From NCBI RefSeq assembly GCF_007923295.1, contig NZ_VOIR01000012.1, forward strand, positions 310,001-374,000: 64,000 nt of DNA, given 5' to 3'. Shown piece after piece: positions 18,970-28,908 of the stretch. Both the position numbers and the translations under genes were made by a program. Each line of letters begins with the position of its first letter. Position 1 is the stretch's first letter. The stretch comes from Agrococcus sediminis (GTDB taxonomy: Bacteria > Actinomycetota > Actinomycetes > Actinomycetales > Microbacteriaceae). The notes under the pieces are model-generated. The model did no database searches, had not been told where the DNA came from, and was given only the letters and a program-made list of their open reading frames with translations.

Positions 18970-19965
18970 GTGAAGGCAGAGACGGAAGAGCGCACGCGGC
19001 ACACCGGCAGATGGGTCGCCGTCGGGATCGTCGGCGTCATCGTGCTCGCGCTGCTCGCGGCGATCGGCTGGTACTTCCTGCGCGTCAACCCGTCGCTGCA
19101 GCAGGTCGAGACCATCGAGACGGCGTTCCCCGAGGAGTCGCTGCGCCCCACCGAGGCCGCGACCGACGGGGCCGCGCCCATCAACGTCCTGCTCCTCGGC
19201 AGCGACTCGCGCGCCGCCGACGGCTCGCTGCTCACGGGGCTCGGCGACCGCGCCGACACGATCCTCGTCGCGCACATCCCGCCGGACCGCGAGACGATGC
19301 AGCTGATGTCGATCATGCGCGACTCGTGGGTCGAGATCCCGGGCCACGGCATGAGCAAGATCAACGCCGCCCTCTCGCTCGGCGGCGTGCCGCTCATGGT
19401 GCAGACCGTCGAGGGCGTGATCGACCAGCGCATCGACCACATCGCCATCATCGACTTCGACGGCTTCGAGGGGCTCACCGAGGCGCTCGGCGGGGTGACC
19501 CTGCAGAACGACATCGCCTTCGGCTACCAGGGCTACGACTACCCGCAGGGCGAGATCACGATCCAGGGCGAGGAGGCGCTGATGTACGTGCGCGCCCGCT
19601 CGCCCTTCCCCGACAGCGACTACCAGCGCACCTACAACCAGCGCGCGTTCCTGCGCGGGCTCATGGAGCAGCTGATGACGCGCGAGAACCTCACGAACCC
19701 CGACCGGATGGCCGACATCCTCGCGCAGGTCTCGCCCTACATGGCCACGAGCGACACGTTCTCGCTGCCGACGGTCATCGACCTCGGGCCGCAGCTGGCA
19801 TCGCTCGACTCGAGCGACGTGCGCACCTTCACGATGCCCACCCTCGGGGTCGGCATGGAGGGCTCGCAGTCGGTCGTCTACGTCAACTGGGACGGCGTGG
19901 AGGAGATCCGCGCGGCGTTCGACGAGGAGTCGATGACGACCTTCGAGCCGGCGCCCGAGCGCTAG
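18970..19965 (+). CDS. LCP-family (LytR-CpsA-Psr) cell-wall glycopolymer ligase
   Basis: Membrane-anchored extracellular phosphotransferase expected to attach polymers such as teichoic or teichuronic acid to peptidoglycan. It has 331 aa: a cytoplasmic tail, one membrane span (about 16-40) and the LCP domain (68-240). Diagnostic residues include INVLLLGSDSR, DRADTILVAHI, SIMRDSWVEIPG, KINAA and the Arg-rich RTYNQRAFLRG. The GTG start follows GATACT by 6 nt. Its 3' end is 7 nt from the convergent DUF3180 gene. Placed between DUF3180 and the PH genes, it interrupts an otherwise conserved order. Confidence 0.92.
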   Translation: MKAETEERTRHTGRWVAVGIVGVIVLALLAAIGWYFLRVNPSLQQVETIETAFPEESLRPTEAATDGAAPINVLLLGSDSRAADGSLLTGLGDRADTILVAHIPPDRETMQLMSIMRDSWVEIPGHGMSKINAALSLGGVPLMVQTVEGVIDQRIDHIAIIDFDGFEGLTEALGGVTLQNDIAFGYQGYDYPQGEITIQGEEALMYVRARSPFPDSDYQRTYNQRAFLRGLMEQLMTRENLTNPDRMADILAQVSPYMATSDTFSLPTVIDLGPQLASLDSSDVRTFTMPTLGVGMEGSQSVVYVNWDGVEEIRAAFDEESMTTFEPAPER

Positions 19966-19972
19966 GCGCGCC

Positions 19973-20440
19973 TCAGGCGGCGCCGCGCACCGCCGCGCCC
20001 GCCTCGTCCTCGTCGTCGGGCGGCAGCACGCACCAGTGCTCGGCGACGAGGCCCGCGATGAGCTGCAGCAGCCCGCCGACCGCGACGACCGCGAGCGCGA
20101 GCACGGCGTCGTCGGCGACGACGACGCGGGTGGCGAAGAACGCGAGCGCGCCGAGCGCCGCGCCGCCGAGCAGCGCGCCGACGAGCGACGACGCCTTCGC
20201 GAAGCCGAGCACGCTCGTCGCGTGCCGGTAGCCGATGCGGCGCTTGCCGTGCGCGGCCTGCCGCACCGGCCACGCGACGAGCAGCAGCACCGCGCCGAGC
20301 ACCCCGAGCGCGGGCCCGAGCGTGATCGGCGGCACGATCGCCGGCCGCCCCGACATCACGAGCATGGTCTCGAGCGCCCACGCGGCGATCGCCGCGAGCA
20401 GGGTCGCGACGATCAGCACCGGGGCGGTCGTGCGGGTCAC
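19973..20440 (-). CDS. DUF3180 membrane protein
   Basis: A 155-aa protein with four membrane segments (about 8-28, 38-58, 85-105, 112-132). Actinobacteria typically carry this family directly behind folK; its function is unknown. The GTG start overlaps the folK stop as GTGA. It is the last gene of the ftsH-fol operon. Confidence 0.8.
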   Translation of the reverse strand: MTRTTAPVLIVATLLAAIAAWALETMLVMSGRPAIVPPITLGPALGVLGAVLLLVAWPVRQAAHGKRRIGYRHATSVLGFAKASSLVGALLGGAALGALAFFATRVVVADDAVLALAVVAVGGLLQLIAGLVAEHWCVLPPDDEDEAGAAVRGAA

Positions 20441-20937
20441 GCGAGCCGCCACACGTCGCCGTCGGCGTACTCCGCGAGCTCGGCGATCGGGCCGTGGCCC
20501 GGGAGCGACGCCTCGGGCTCGAGCTCGAGCCACGGCTGCAGCACGAACTGCCGCTCGTGGGCGCGAGGGTGCGGCAGCACCAGGCGGTCCTCGGCGCGCT
20601 CGACGCCGCCGATCGTCACGATGTCGATGTCGATCGTGCGGCTCCCCCACCGCTCCGCGCGGACCCGGCCGAGCGCATCCTCGACCGCGTTGACGGCGTC
20701 GAGCAGGTCGAGCGGCTCGAGGGTCGTGCCGACGATGAGCACGACGTTCACGTAGTCCGGCGAGAGCCCCTCGCCGTCGGGGTGCCACGACGGCGACTCC
20801 CACGCGCTCGAGCGCTCGAGCACGCGGATGCCGTCGATCGCATCGAGGGCGCGCACGGCCGCGTCGATGGTCGCGAGGCGGTCGCCGAGGTTGGCGCCGA
20901 GCGAGAGCACCGCGCGACGCTCGAGCGCGAGCCTCAT
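20437..20937 (-). CDS. folK: 2-amino-4-hydroxy-6-hydroxymethyldihydropteridine pyrophosphokinase
   Basis: HPPK, which transfers pyrophosphate from ATP to 6-hydroxymethyl-dihydropterin in folate synthesis; 166 aa. SLGANLGDR (12-20), the RWGSRTIDIDI magnesium-binding motif and LPHPRAHERQFVLQP are all present. The start overlaps the stop of the folP-folB fusion as ATGA. Confidence 0.95.
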   Translation of the reverse strand: MRLALERRAVLSLGANLGDRLATIDAAVRALDAIDGIRVLERSSAWESPSWHPDGEGLSPDYVNVVLIVGTTLEPLDLLDAVNAVEDALGRVRAERWGSRTIDIDIVTIGGVERAEDRLVLPHPRAHERQFVLQPWLELEPEASLPGHGPIAELAEYADGDVWRLA

Positions 20938-22145
20938 CGGATGCCCGTCCCGTGGCGCAGCCGCGCTCGCTGCACCGTGACCGACACGTCGGCGAACGGC
21001 ACGGCGATCGGCGCGCTCGGCTTGTGCACGGTCACGACCGCGTGCGCGACGCGGCGGTCGTCGAAGCACGCGTGGGCGATGCGGTCGGCGAGCGTCTCGA
21101 TGAGGTCGACCGGGTCGCGCTCGACCTCGGCGACGATGCGCTCGGCCAGCTCGCCGTAGTGCACGGTGCGCGTGACGTCGTCGCTCGCGACCGCGTCGCG
21201 GATGTCGAGGCCGAGCTCGACGTCGACGACGAACTCCTGCCCCGCCGCGCGCTCCTCGGGCAGCACGCCGTGGTGGCCGCGCGCGCGGATGCCCTGCAGG
21301 CGGATGGTGCCGTGCAGCCGCTCGACGTCGTCGAGCACGACGTCCCAGTCCGGCCCGTCGGCGCGGCGCACCGCGTCGAGCGCGCGCAGCGCCGACACGG
21401 TGGAGGCGACGTCGTGCACGCGCACGGCGGCGGCGCCGCGCTGCGCCGCGAGCATCGAGGTCGCGGCGGTCGCGGCGTCGCGCTCCTCGGGCGGCGCGCC
21501 CTCGGGCACGAGCGCGCCGAGGAAGCGCTTGCGGCTCGTGCCGACCAGCAGCGGCAGCCCCAGCTCGATCACGCGGTGGAGGCCCGCGAGCAGCCGCCAG
21601 TTGTCGTCCGGCTGCTTGGAGAAGCCGAAGCCGGGATCGAGGATGATGCGCTCGCGCGCGATGCCGGCGGCCTCCGCCGCGGCGACGCGCTCCTCGAGGT
21701 GGGCGACGACCTCGGCGACGACGTCGCCGTAGTGCGTGTCCTGCGTCACGTCGATGCCGCGCGAGTGCATGAGCACGATGCGGGCGCCGCCCTCGGCGAC
21801 CGCGGCCAGCATCTCGGGGTCGTGGAGCCCCGCGGTGACGTCGTTGACGATCTCGGCGCCGGCGGCCATCACGGCGCGCGCGGTCGAGGCGTGGATGGTG
21901 TCGACCGAGACGCGGATGCCCTCCCGCACGAGCTCCTCGACGACCGGCAGGATGCGCGCGAGCTCCTCGGCGGGATCGAGCGGCGTCGCGCCGGGCCGGG
22001 TGGACTCGCCGCCGATGTCGATCACGTCGGCGCCCTGCGCGCGCATCCGCCGCGCGTGCGCGATCGCGGCGCCCGCGTCGACGTAGCGGCCGCCGTCGCT
22101 GAACGAGTCGGGCGTGACGTTGAGGACGCCCCACACCTCGCTCAT
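20934..22145 (-). CDS. folP: Fused dihydropteroate synthase - dihydroneopterin aldolase
   Basis: A 403-aa fusion of two folate enzymes that are usually separate. Residues 1-265 are DHPS: LNVTPDSFSDGG (8-19), GGESTRPGA (45-53), NDVTAG (101-106), LDPGFGFSK (169-177) and GTSRKRFLG (202-210). Residues 280-403 are DHNA aldolase (FolB): GIRARGHHGVLPEER (285-299) with the conserved Glu298, VHYGELA (328-334) and Lys375 in VHKPSAPI. The 15-residue linker (265-280) has no stop and no obvious separate start. It would make the pterin and also join it to p-aminobenzoate. It overlaps folE upstream and folK downstream by ATGA. Confidence 0.93.
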   Translation of the reverse strand: MSEVWGVLNVTPDSFSDGGRYVDAGAAIAHARRMRAQGADVIDIGGESTRPGATPLDPAEELARILPVVEELVREGIRVSVDTIHASTARAVMAAGAEIVNDVTAGLHDPEMLAAVAEGGARIVLMHSRGIDVTQDTHYGDVVAEVVAHLEERVAAAEAAGIARERIILDPGFGFSKQPDDNWRLLAGLHRVIELGLPLLVGTSRKRFLGALVPEGAPPEERDAATAATSMLAAQRGAAAVRVHDVASTVSALRALDAVRRADGPDWDVVLDDVERLHGTIRLQGIRARGHHGVLPEERAAGQEFVVDVELGLDIRDAVASDDVTRTVHYGELAERIVAEVERDPVDLIETLADRIAHACFDDRRVAHAVVTVHKPSAPIAVPFADVSVTVQRARLRHGTGIR

Positions 22146-22707
22146 CGGCGCTCCCCGATGAGCGCCATGATCTCGGCGCGCTCGATGGGCTCCGCGAGCG
22201 CTCCGCGGCTCGCCACCGTGACCGTCGACGACTTGGCCTGCCGCGCGCCCCTGGCCGCGACGCATCCGTGGCCCGCCTCGACCACCACGAGCACGCCGCG
22301 CGGGTCGAGCCCCGCGACGAGCGCGTCGGCGATCTCGTCGGTGAGGCGCTCCTGGATCTGCGGGCGCGAGGCGATCGTCTCGACGACGCGGGGGATGCGC
22401 CCGAGGCCCACGATGCGGTCGCTCGGCAGGTAGGCCACATGGGCGACGCCCGTGAACGGCAGCAGGTGGTGCTCGCACATCGAGCGGAACTCGATGTCGC
22501 GCAGCAGCACGAGCTCGCCCGACTCGCCCGCGAGGTCGGCGGAGTCGAGGTGCGCCGTCGGATCCTCGCCGACGCCCGAGAAGTACTCGGCGTAGGCCTC
22601 CGCCACCCGCCGCGGCGTCTCGGCCAGGCCGGGCCGCGCCGGGTCGTCGCCGATCGCCGCGAGGAGCTCGCGGACTGCCGCCGCGATCCTCTCCCGGTCG
22701 ACGGCCA

Positions 22708-22708
<1 letters not shown>
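22142..22708 (-). CDS. folE: GTP cyclohydrolase I
   Basis: First enzyme of folate synthesis, converting GTP to dihydroneopterin triphosphate; 188 aa. The zinc site CEHHLLPF (78-85) and the later HGC cysteine are present, as are GLGRIPRVVE and QIQERLT. The start at 22708 is set by the TGATG overlap with the ftsH stop; an open frame to 22822 lies within ftsH and is ignored. Confidence 0.96.
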
Positions 22709-24663
<1,955 letters not shown>

Positions 24664-24689
24664 GACGTCCTTCTTGGTCGGATTGCACC

Positions 24690-24695
24690 AGGCTA
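24690..24695 (-). promoter_or_regulatory. -10 element of the ftsH-fol operon
   Basis: TAGCCT on the minus strand, about 26 nt before the ftsH ATG, upstream of the AAGAAGGA ribosome binding site. Confidence 0.4.
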
Positions 24696-24741
24696 GCCCC
24701 GCGCATCCGCACGGGACCGGCCTGTTCGCTGAGGGCGCGGG

Positions 24742-25479
24742 CTACGGCAGCAGCTCGAGCGACATGAGGATCGCGCGGATGGTCGCGAACTCCTCGGAGC
24801 CCACGTAGGCCTGCGCATCGGCGAGCGAGCCGACCGCCCACGGGGCGCCCTCGCCGGAGCCGGTGACGATCGTCTCCGAGCCGAAGGAGACGAGCCCCTG
24901 CTCGGAGTCGAAGGCGTTGATGATCGGGCAGCGCGGCGACTGCGCCTCGGCGGCCGGGCGAAGCCCCATGCTCACGATCCACTGCTCGCCGAGCTGGAGC
25001 GCCGCCGCGCCGAAGGCCACGCCGGTGGCGCCGGTGATCGTGACGTCCTGCCGGTCGAGGCCGAGGGTGCGCCAGCCCACCGCGGTGCCCGCGGCGTCGA
25101 CGCAGCCGGTGGGCAGCGACGCGAGCGTCTCGCCCGTCGCGCCGATCGTGAGCGCGAGCTGCCGCTCGCCGTCGGCGCGCAGCACCGCGAGGCCGCCCGA
25201 GATCTCCTCGGTCGACCACTCGGGCGGGATGCGGAAGGTGGCGACGCCGGCGACGGGCACCTGCTGCCACGCGCTCGTGTCGACGCCGGCGATCTCGGGC
25301 GGCAGCGACGACTCCACCTCCGGGGCCGGAGGCTCGGCGGGCGCGGTGGGCGGCGGCGCGGTGATGCCGGGCGGGATCGACGGCTGCGGCGTCGGCGTCG
25401 GCGCGGTCGAGCAGCCGACCAGCGCTGCAGCGACGACGGCGACGGCGAGCGGCGCGAGCGCGCGTGCGGAGGACCTCAT
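24742..25479 (-). CDS. Lipoprotein of the three-member family (copy 1)
   Basis: A 245-aa exported lipoprotein of unknown function. The signal peptide ends in the lipobox LVGC (C about 22), then comes a Pro/Thr linker (about 24-50) and a globular domain beginning near AWQQVPVAGVATFRIPPEWS. The C-terminus AILMSLELL matches copy 3 (27100), which ends MFRSLELL. The fold pattern, with an F..P.GW start, resembles LpqN/PsbP-type lipoprotein domains, a tentative comparison. GGGAGG lies 8 nt before the ATG at 25479; the frame upstream is not lipoprotein-like. It sits between ftsH and hpt, which are normally adjacent. Confidence 0.75.
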   Translation of the reverse strand: MRSSARALAPLAVAVVAAALVGCSTAPTPTPQPSIPPGITAPPPTAPAEPPAPEVESSLPPEIAGVDTSAWQQVPVAGVATFRIPPEWSTEEISGGLAVLRADGERQLALTIGATGETLASLPTGCVDAAGTAVGWRTLGLDRQDVTITGATGVAFGAAALQLGEQWIVSMGLRPAAEAQSPRCPIINAFDSEQGLVSFGSETIVTGSGEGAPWAVGSLADAQAYVGSEEFATIRAILMSLELLP

Positions 25480-25537
25480 CCCAGCATCCTCCCAAACGAT
25501 CGCGCGCCCGTGCCTGGGAGCCGACCGAGTGCCGTGC

Positions 25538-26353
25538 TCAGGGCGCCTCCTCGAGCACCGGGGCGCCAGTGAACTCGAACGAGGAGAGGACGTCGACGAG
25601 CAACGCGGCCTCCTCACCGGCGAACCAGTCGCGCGCAAGCTGCTCGGAGCCGAAGTCGATGGTGGTGTCCGGCTCTCCCGCAGCCCCGGCTCCATCGGCG
25701 GTCACCGACACCTCGGCGATGCGGTTGCCGAGCCAGAGCACGCCGGTCTGGTCGAGGCACGTCTCGTGGCTCGGGTCGATCGTGGTCGTCATGCCCATCG
25801 TCGTGGACCATGCGCCGGGCGCGGCGTCGTTGCTCCAGGTGCTCGCCTCGGCGAGCTCCCCGAGCACGAAGCTCGGGCCGGCCGAGCCTCCGGACTGCTC
25901 GATGACCGCCCGCGCCTCGGGGCTGTACGGGTCGACGGGAGCCTTGATCGGGGTCTCGTAGATCGGCCGGCAGTCCGCGAAGTCGGTGCCGTACGCCTCC
26001 CGGTACCAGAGCATCTGGGCACCGTCGCCATCGAGCACGACGAGCTCGTTGAGCCAGCCCGGGCCGCGGTCGTACATCTCGGAGGCCTCGCCCATCGCGC
26101 TGCGGTCGTCGACCGACCACCCCTCGGGCACCGCGAACCGCACCGCGCCGTCCTGCGACTCGAACGCTCGCCACAGCTCGGCCGAGGCGCTCGGCTCGGG
26201 CGTGGCGGATGCGGTGGGCGCGGTTGTCGGCGCGGGCTCGGCCGCGGGGCTCGAGGGAGCCGCGGGCGCGGCAGGCTGCGCGCATGCGGCGAGCGCGAGC
26301 GCGGCGAGGACGGCGGCGGATGCGCGGAGCGCGCGGACGGCGGTGCGGGACAT
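25538..26353 (-). CDS. Lipoprotein of the three-member family (copy 2)
   Basis: A 271-aa exported lipoprotein. The signal peptide ends in LAAC (C about 24), followed by an Ala/Pro/Thr-rich linker (to about 57) and a domain opening with DGAVRFAVPEGWSVDD, equivalent to the start of copies 1 and 3. Two cysteines (in FADCRP and ETCLDQ) could form a disulfide. The ATG has GAAGGAG 5 nt upstream. It lies between copy 1 and hpt. No ligand or partner is evident. Confidence 0.75.
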   Translation of the reverse strand: MSRTAVRALRASAAVLAALALAACAQPAAPAAPSSPAAEPAPTTAPTASATPEPSASAELWRAFESQDGAVRFAVPEGWSVDDRSAMGEASEMYDRGPGWLNELVVLDGDGAQMLWYREAYGTDFADCRPIYETPIKAPVDPYSPEARAVIEQSGGSAGPSFVLGELAEASTWSNDAAPGAWSTTMGMTTTIDPSHETCLDQTGVLWLGNRIAEVSVTADGAGAAGEPDTTIDFGSEQLARDWFAGEEAALLVDVLSSFEFTGAPVLEEAP

Positions 26354-26408
26354 CGTGACTCCTTCGGGCGGGCCGGGCGGCCCGTGCTCACCGACATGTC
26401 CGATCCTG

Positions 26409-26430
26409 CCCGCCGGTCACGCCCGGCGGG
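26409..26430. terminator. Hairpin after hpt
   Basis: CCCGCCGG and CCGGCGGG form a perfect 8-bp stem with a 6-nt loop, 26 nt downstream of the hpt stop on the minus strand and upstream of lipoprotein copy 2. Confidence 0.45.
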
Positions 26431-26451
26431 TCACGATCAGGTCACGATCGC
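26416..26451. repeat. GTCACG direct repeats upstream of lipoprotein copy 2
   Basis: GTCACG occurs at 26416, 26430 and 26441; the last two belong to 11-nt units GTCACGATCAG and GTCACGATCGC in tandem. They overlap the hpt hairpin and may be a binding site for the lipoprotein promoter. Confidence 0.3.
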
Positions 26452-26455
26452 GGCA

Positions 26456-27007
26456 TCACTCGTAGACGTGCGGCGCGAGCACGCCGATGCCGCGCAGGTT
26501 GCGGTACTGCTCGGCGTAGTCGAGGCCGTAGCCGATGACGAACTCGTTGGGGATGTCGAACCCGCAGTACTTCACGTCGACCTCGACCTTGAGTGCGTCG
26601 GGCTTGCGCAGCATCGTGCAGATCTCGACCGAGGCGGCGCCGCGGGACTCGAGGTTGCCGCGCAGCCACGAGAGCGTGAGGCCGGAGTCGATGATGTCCT
26701 CGACGATGAGCACGTTGCGCCCGGTGAGGTCGCTGTCGAGGTCCTTGAGGATGCGCACGACGCCCGAGGAGACGGTGCCGGAGCCGTAGGAGGAGACGGC
26801 CATCCAGTCCATCTCGATGTGGCGGCGCAGCGCTCGCGAGAGGTCGGCCATCACCATCACCGCGCCGCGGAGGACGCCGACGAGCAGCAGGTCCTTGCCC
26901 TCGTAGTCGGCCTCGATCTGGCGCGCGAGCTCCTCGAGCTTCGCGTGCAGCTCCTCCTCGGTGACGAGCGTCTTCGAGAGGTCTGCCTCGACGTGCGTGA
27001 AGTCCAT
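26456..27007 (-). CDS. hpt: Hypoxanthine phosphoribosyltransferase
   Basis: Purine salvage enzyme making IMP or GMP from hypoxanthine or guanine and PRPP; 183 aa. The PRPP motif VLIVEDIIDSGLTL (about 99-112) is intact, with LLVGVLRGAVMVMADL and the C-terminal FVIGYGLDYAEQYRN. AGGAG lies 5 nt before the ATG and TAGGTT (minus 27044-27049) is the -10. The usual tilS-hpt-ftsH string is kept, but lipoprotein genes separate each pair. Confidence 0.95.
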   Translation of the reverse strand: MDFTHVEADLSKTLVTEEELHAKLEELARQIEADYEGKDLLLVGVLRGAVMVMADLSRALRRHIEMDWMAVSSYGSGTVSSGVVRILKDLDSDLTGRNVLIVEDIIDSGLTLSWLRGNLESRGAASVEICTMLRKPDALKVEVDVKYCGFDIPNEFVIGYGLDYAEQYRNLRGIGVLAPHVYE

Positions 27008-27043
27008 GTGCGCTCCTGAGCGGTCGGCATCGGCGGTGCGACC

Positions 27044-27049
27044 AACCTA
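27044..27049 (-). promoter_or_regulatory. -10 element of hpt
   Basis: TAGGTT on the minus strand, 36 nt before the hpt start and followed by CAGGAG as ribosome binding site. Confidence 0.35.
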
Positions 27050-27099
27050 CCGGCGACGCGGAGGGACGCGCGTCGCTCAGCGCCGGATGACGCCCCGGC

Positions 27100-27864
27100 T
27101 CACTGCGGCCCCTCGAGCAGCTCGAGCGAGCGGAACATCTCGATGAGCTGGTCGTACTCCTCGGTCGCGGCGTACGCGACGCCCTCCTCCAGCGAGGCCA
27201 TCCGCCAGCGGTCCGGGTCACCGGTGGTGCCGAAGCCGGTGGACGGGTAGCCCTCGGGCGTCGGCACGTCCGAGTAGGTCAGGCACGGCACGCTGTCCTC
27301 CCGCACATCGCTGAGCGAGTGCCCGGCGAAGAACCACGCGGTGTCGGCGGTCTGCTGGCTCGAGAAGGCGACGAGCCGACCCTCCTCGACCGGCCCGACG
27401 AAGCTGGTCAGCGGTCCCTCGGCGGTCTGCACCGCCTCGTCGAGGTGCACGACGGCGGGCACGTACCCTGTGCCGTCGCCGTCCCAGTCGTCGCACACGC
27501 CGCCGCGGTCGCCGCCGGTGTAGTGGCTGCTGAAGAACGCCAGCACCTCGCCGTCGGCGTCGGAGATGTCCATGCGGTTCATCCATCGACCGTCGAGCTC
27601 ACTCTCGCCGCTCTCGTCGACGATGCTCCAGCCGGCGGGGATCCGCCAGCGGAAGAGCCCGTCCTCGGTCTCGATGCGCTGCCAGTCCGCGGTCGCATCG
27701 GCGGTCGGCGTGGGCGATGGCTCGGCCGTCGGCGTCGGCGCGGGCGTCGACGACGTCGACGCCGAGGTCGAGGCGGGCGCGGTGGGCGCCTCGGCTGCGC
27801 TCGAGCAGCCGACGAGCAGCAGCGCGGCCGCGATCATCGCGGGCGCGAGACGGCGGCGCTGCAC
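27100..27864 (-). CDS. Lipoprotein of the three-member family (copy 3)
   Basis: A 254-aa exported lipoprotein. The signal peptide ends in LVGC (C about 20), followed by a Ser/Thr/Pro linker (to about 58) and a domain beginning WQRIETEDGLFRWRIPAGWS. Its end (SLEEGVAYAATEEYDQLI, then MFRSLELL) matches copy 1 closely. Cysteines in GGVCDDW and SVPCLTY could pair. The start is GTG, 4 nt after the tilS stop, so it is cotranscribed and probably coupled with tilS. Confidence 0.75.
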   Translation of the reverse strand: MQRRRLAPAMIAAALLLVGCSSAAEAPTAPASTSASTSSTPAPTPTAEPSPTPTADATADWQRIETEDGLFRWRIPAGWSIVDESGESELDGRWMNRMDISDADGEVLAFFSSHYTGGDRGGVCDDWDGDGTGYVPAVVHLDEAVQTAEGPLTSFVGPVEEGRLVAFSSQQTADTAWFFAGHSLSDVREDSVPCLTYSDVPTPEGYPSTGFGTTGDPDRWRMASLEEGVAYAATEEYDQLIEMFRSLELLEGPQ

Positions 27865-27868
27865 GGGG

Positions 27869-28861
27869 TCAGGCCGCGACGAAGACGAGCCTGCGGCCCT
27901 CGCGGCTCACGCGGATGCCGGGCAGGTGGATGGGCCCCTGGCCGTGCCAGTCGGTGACGAGCCGCGAGACCTCGAGCGTCTGCTGCCGCGAGAGCGCGAC
28001 GTGGAACTCGCTCTGCACCGCGAGCCGGATGATGCGCTGGCGCAGCGCCGGCGGGTTGGCCGCGAGCGCACCTGCGTCGAGCGACAGGCCGCCCTCGGCG
28101 TGCTCGACGAGGTCGAGGATCTGCTCCTGCGCGAAGTGCGCGAGCGCCTCCGCGTCCTCTCGGAGCGTGTCGGCGGTGCGGGTGAGGGCGAGCGCGACGC
28201 CGCCGCCGAGCACCTCGTCGAGCATCGGCAGCACGCGGTGCCGCACGCGCACGCGCAGGAAGCGGTCGTCGTCGTTGTGCGGGTCGCTCCACGGCTCGAG
28301 CCCCTGGTCGCGGCACGCCTGGTGCGTGGTCGCGCGCCGCACCTGCAGCAGCGGGCGGCGCAGGAAGCCGATGCGCGGGTGCATGCCCCAGAGGCTCTCG
28401 GGGCCTGAGCCGCGCGCGAGCCCGATGAGCACGGTCTCGGCCTGGTCGTCGAGCGTGTGGCCGAGGAGCACGGCGGATGCGCCGGCCTCCTTGCGCGCCT
28501 GGAGGAGGGCCGCGTAGCGGGCCTGGCGGGCGGCCGCCTCGGGGCTCCCGTCGTGCGCGACCTGCACGGGCAGCACGCGCACGGGGTCGAGGCCGAGCTC
28601 GCGCGCCTGGTCGGCGGCGCGCTCGGCGATCTCGGCGCTGCCCGGCTGCAGCCCGTGGTCGACGACCACGGCGCCGGCGCGGCGGCCGGAGCGCTGCGCC
28701 TCGAAGGCGGTCGCGGCGGCGAGGGCGAGCGAGTCGGGGCCGCCGGAGAGCGCGACCAGCACGAGCGCTCCCTCGGGCAGGTCGTCGATGGCCTCGCGCA
28801 CCGCCCGCCGGACGTCGGCGACGGCGGGCGTCAGCCGCGGTCGACGGTCGCTTTCGGGCAT
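27869..28861 (-). CDS. tilS: tRNA(Ile)-lysidine synthetase
   Basis: Modifies C34 of tRNA-Ile(CAU) to lysidine, so that it reads AUA; essential and cytoplasmic; 330 aa. The N-type PP-loop SGGPDS is at 39-44, with VDHGLQPGS, LLGHTLDDQAETVL and RRPLL following. TAAGGT ends 6 nt before the ATG, so it is leaderless; the -10 overlaps that of the divergent ppa gene. It is followed by lipoprotein copy 3. Confidence 0.95.
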   Translation of the reverse strand: MPESDRRPRLTPAVADVRRAVREAIDDLPEGALVLVALSGGPDSLALAAATAFEAQRSGRRAGAVVVDHGLQPGSAEIAERAADQARELGLDPVRVLPVQVAHDGSPEAAARQARYAALLQARKEAGASAVLLGHTLDDQAETVLIGLARGSGPESLWGMHPRIGFLRRPLLQVRRATTHQACRDQGLEPWSDPHNDDDRFLRVRVRHRVLPMLDEVLGGGVALALTRTADTLREDAEALAHFAQEQILDLVEHAEGGLSLDAGALAANPPALRQRIIRLAVQSEFHVALSRQQTLEVSRLVTDWHGQGPIHLPGIRVSREGRRLVFVAA

Positions 28862-28865
28862 GAAG

Positions 28866-28873
28866 TAACCTTA
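28866..28873. promoter_or_regulatory. Overlapping divergent -10 elements of tilS and ppa
   Basis: The 8-bp block TAACCTTA holds TAACCT on the plus strand (28866-28871, for ppa) and TAAGGT on the minus strand (28868-28873, for tilS). The two promoters share four bases, so polymerase cannot occupy both at once. Confidence 0.5.
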
Positions 28874-28908
28874 TGCCGATTCCCCACCCCCACGAGAAGG
28901 AGCCGCCG

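Noticed and set aside
28873-28908. ATG at 28873 as the ppa start
   Set aside because: It overlaps the promoter -10 region and lies before the expected transcription start; the TTG at 28909 has a ribosome binding site and matches the family.
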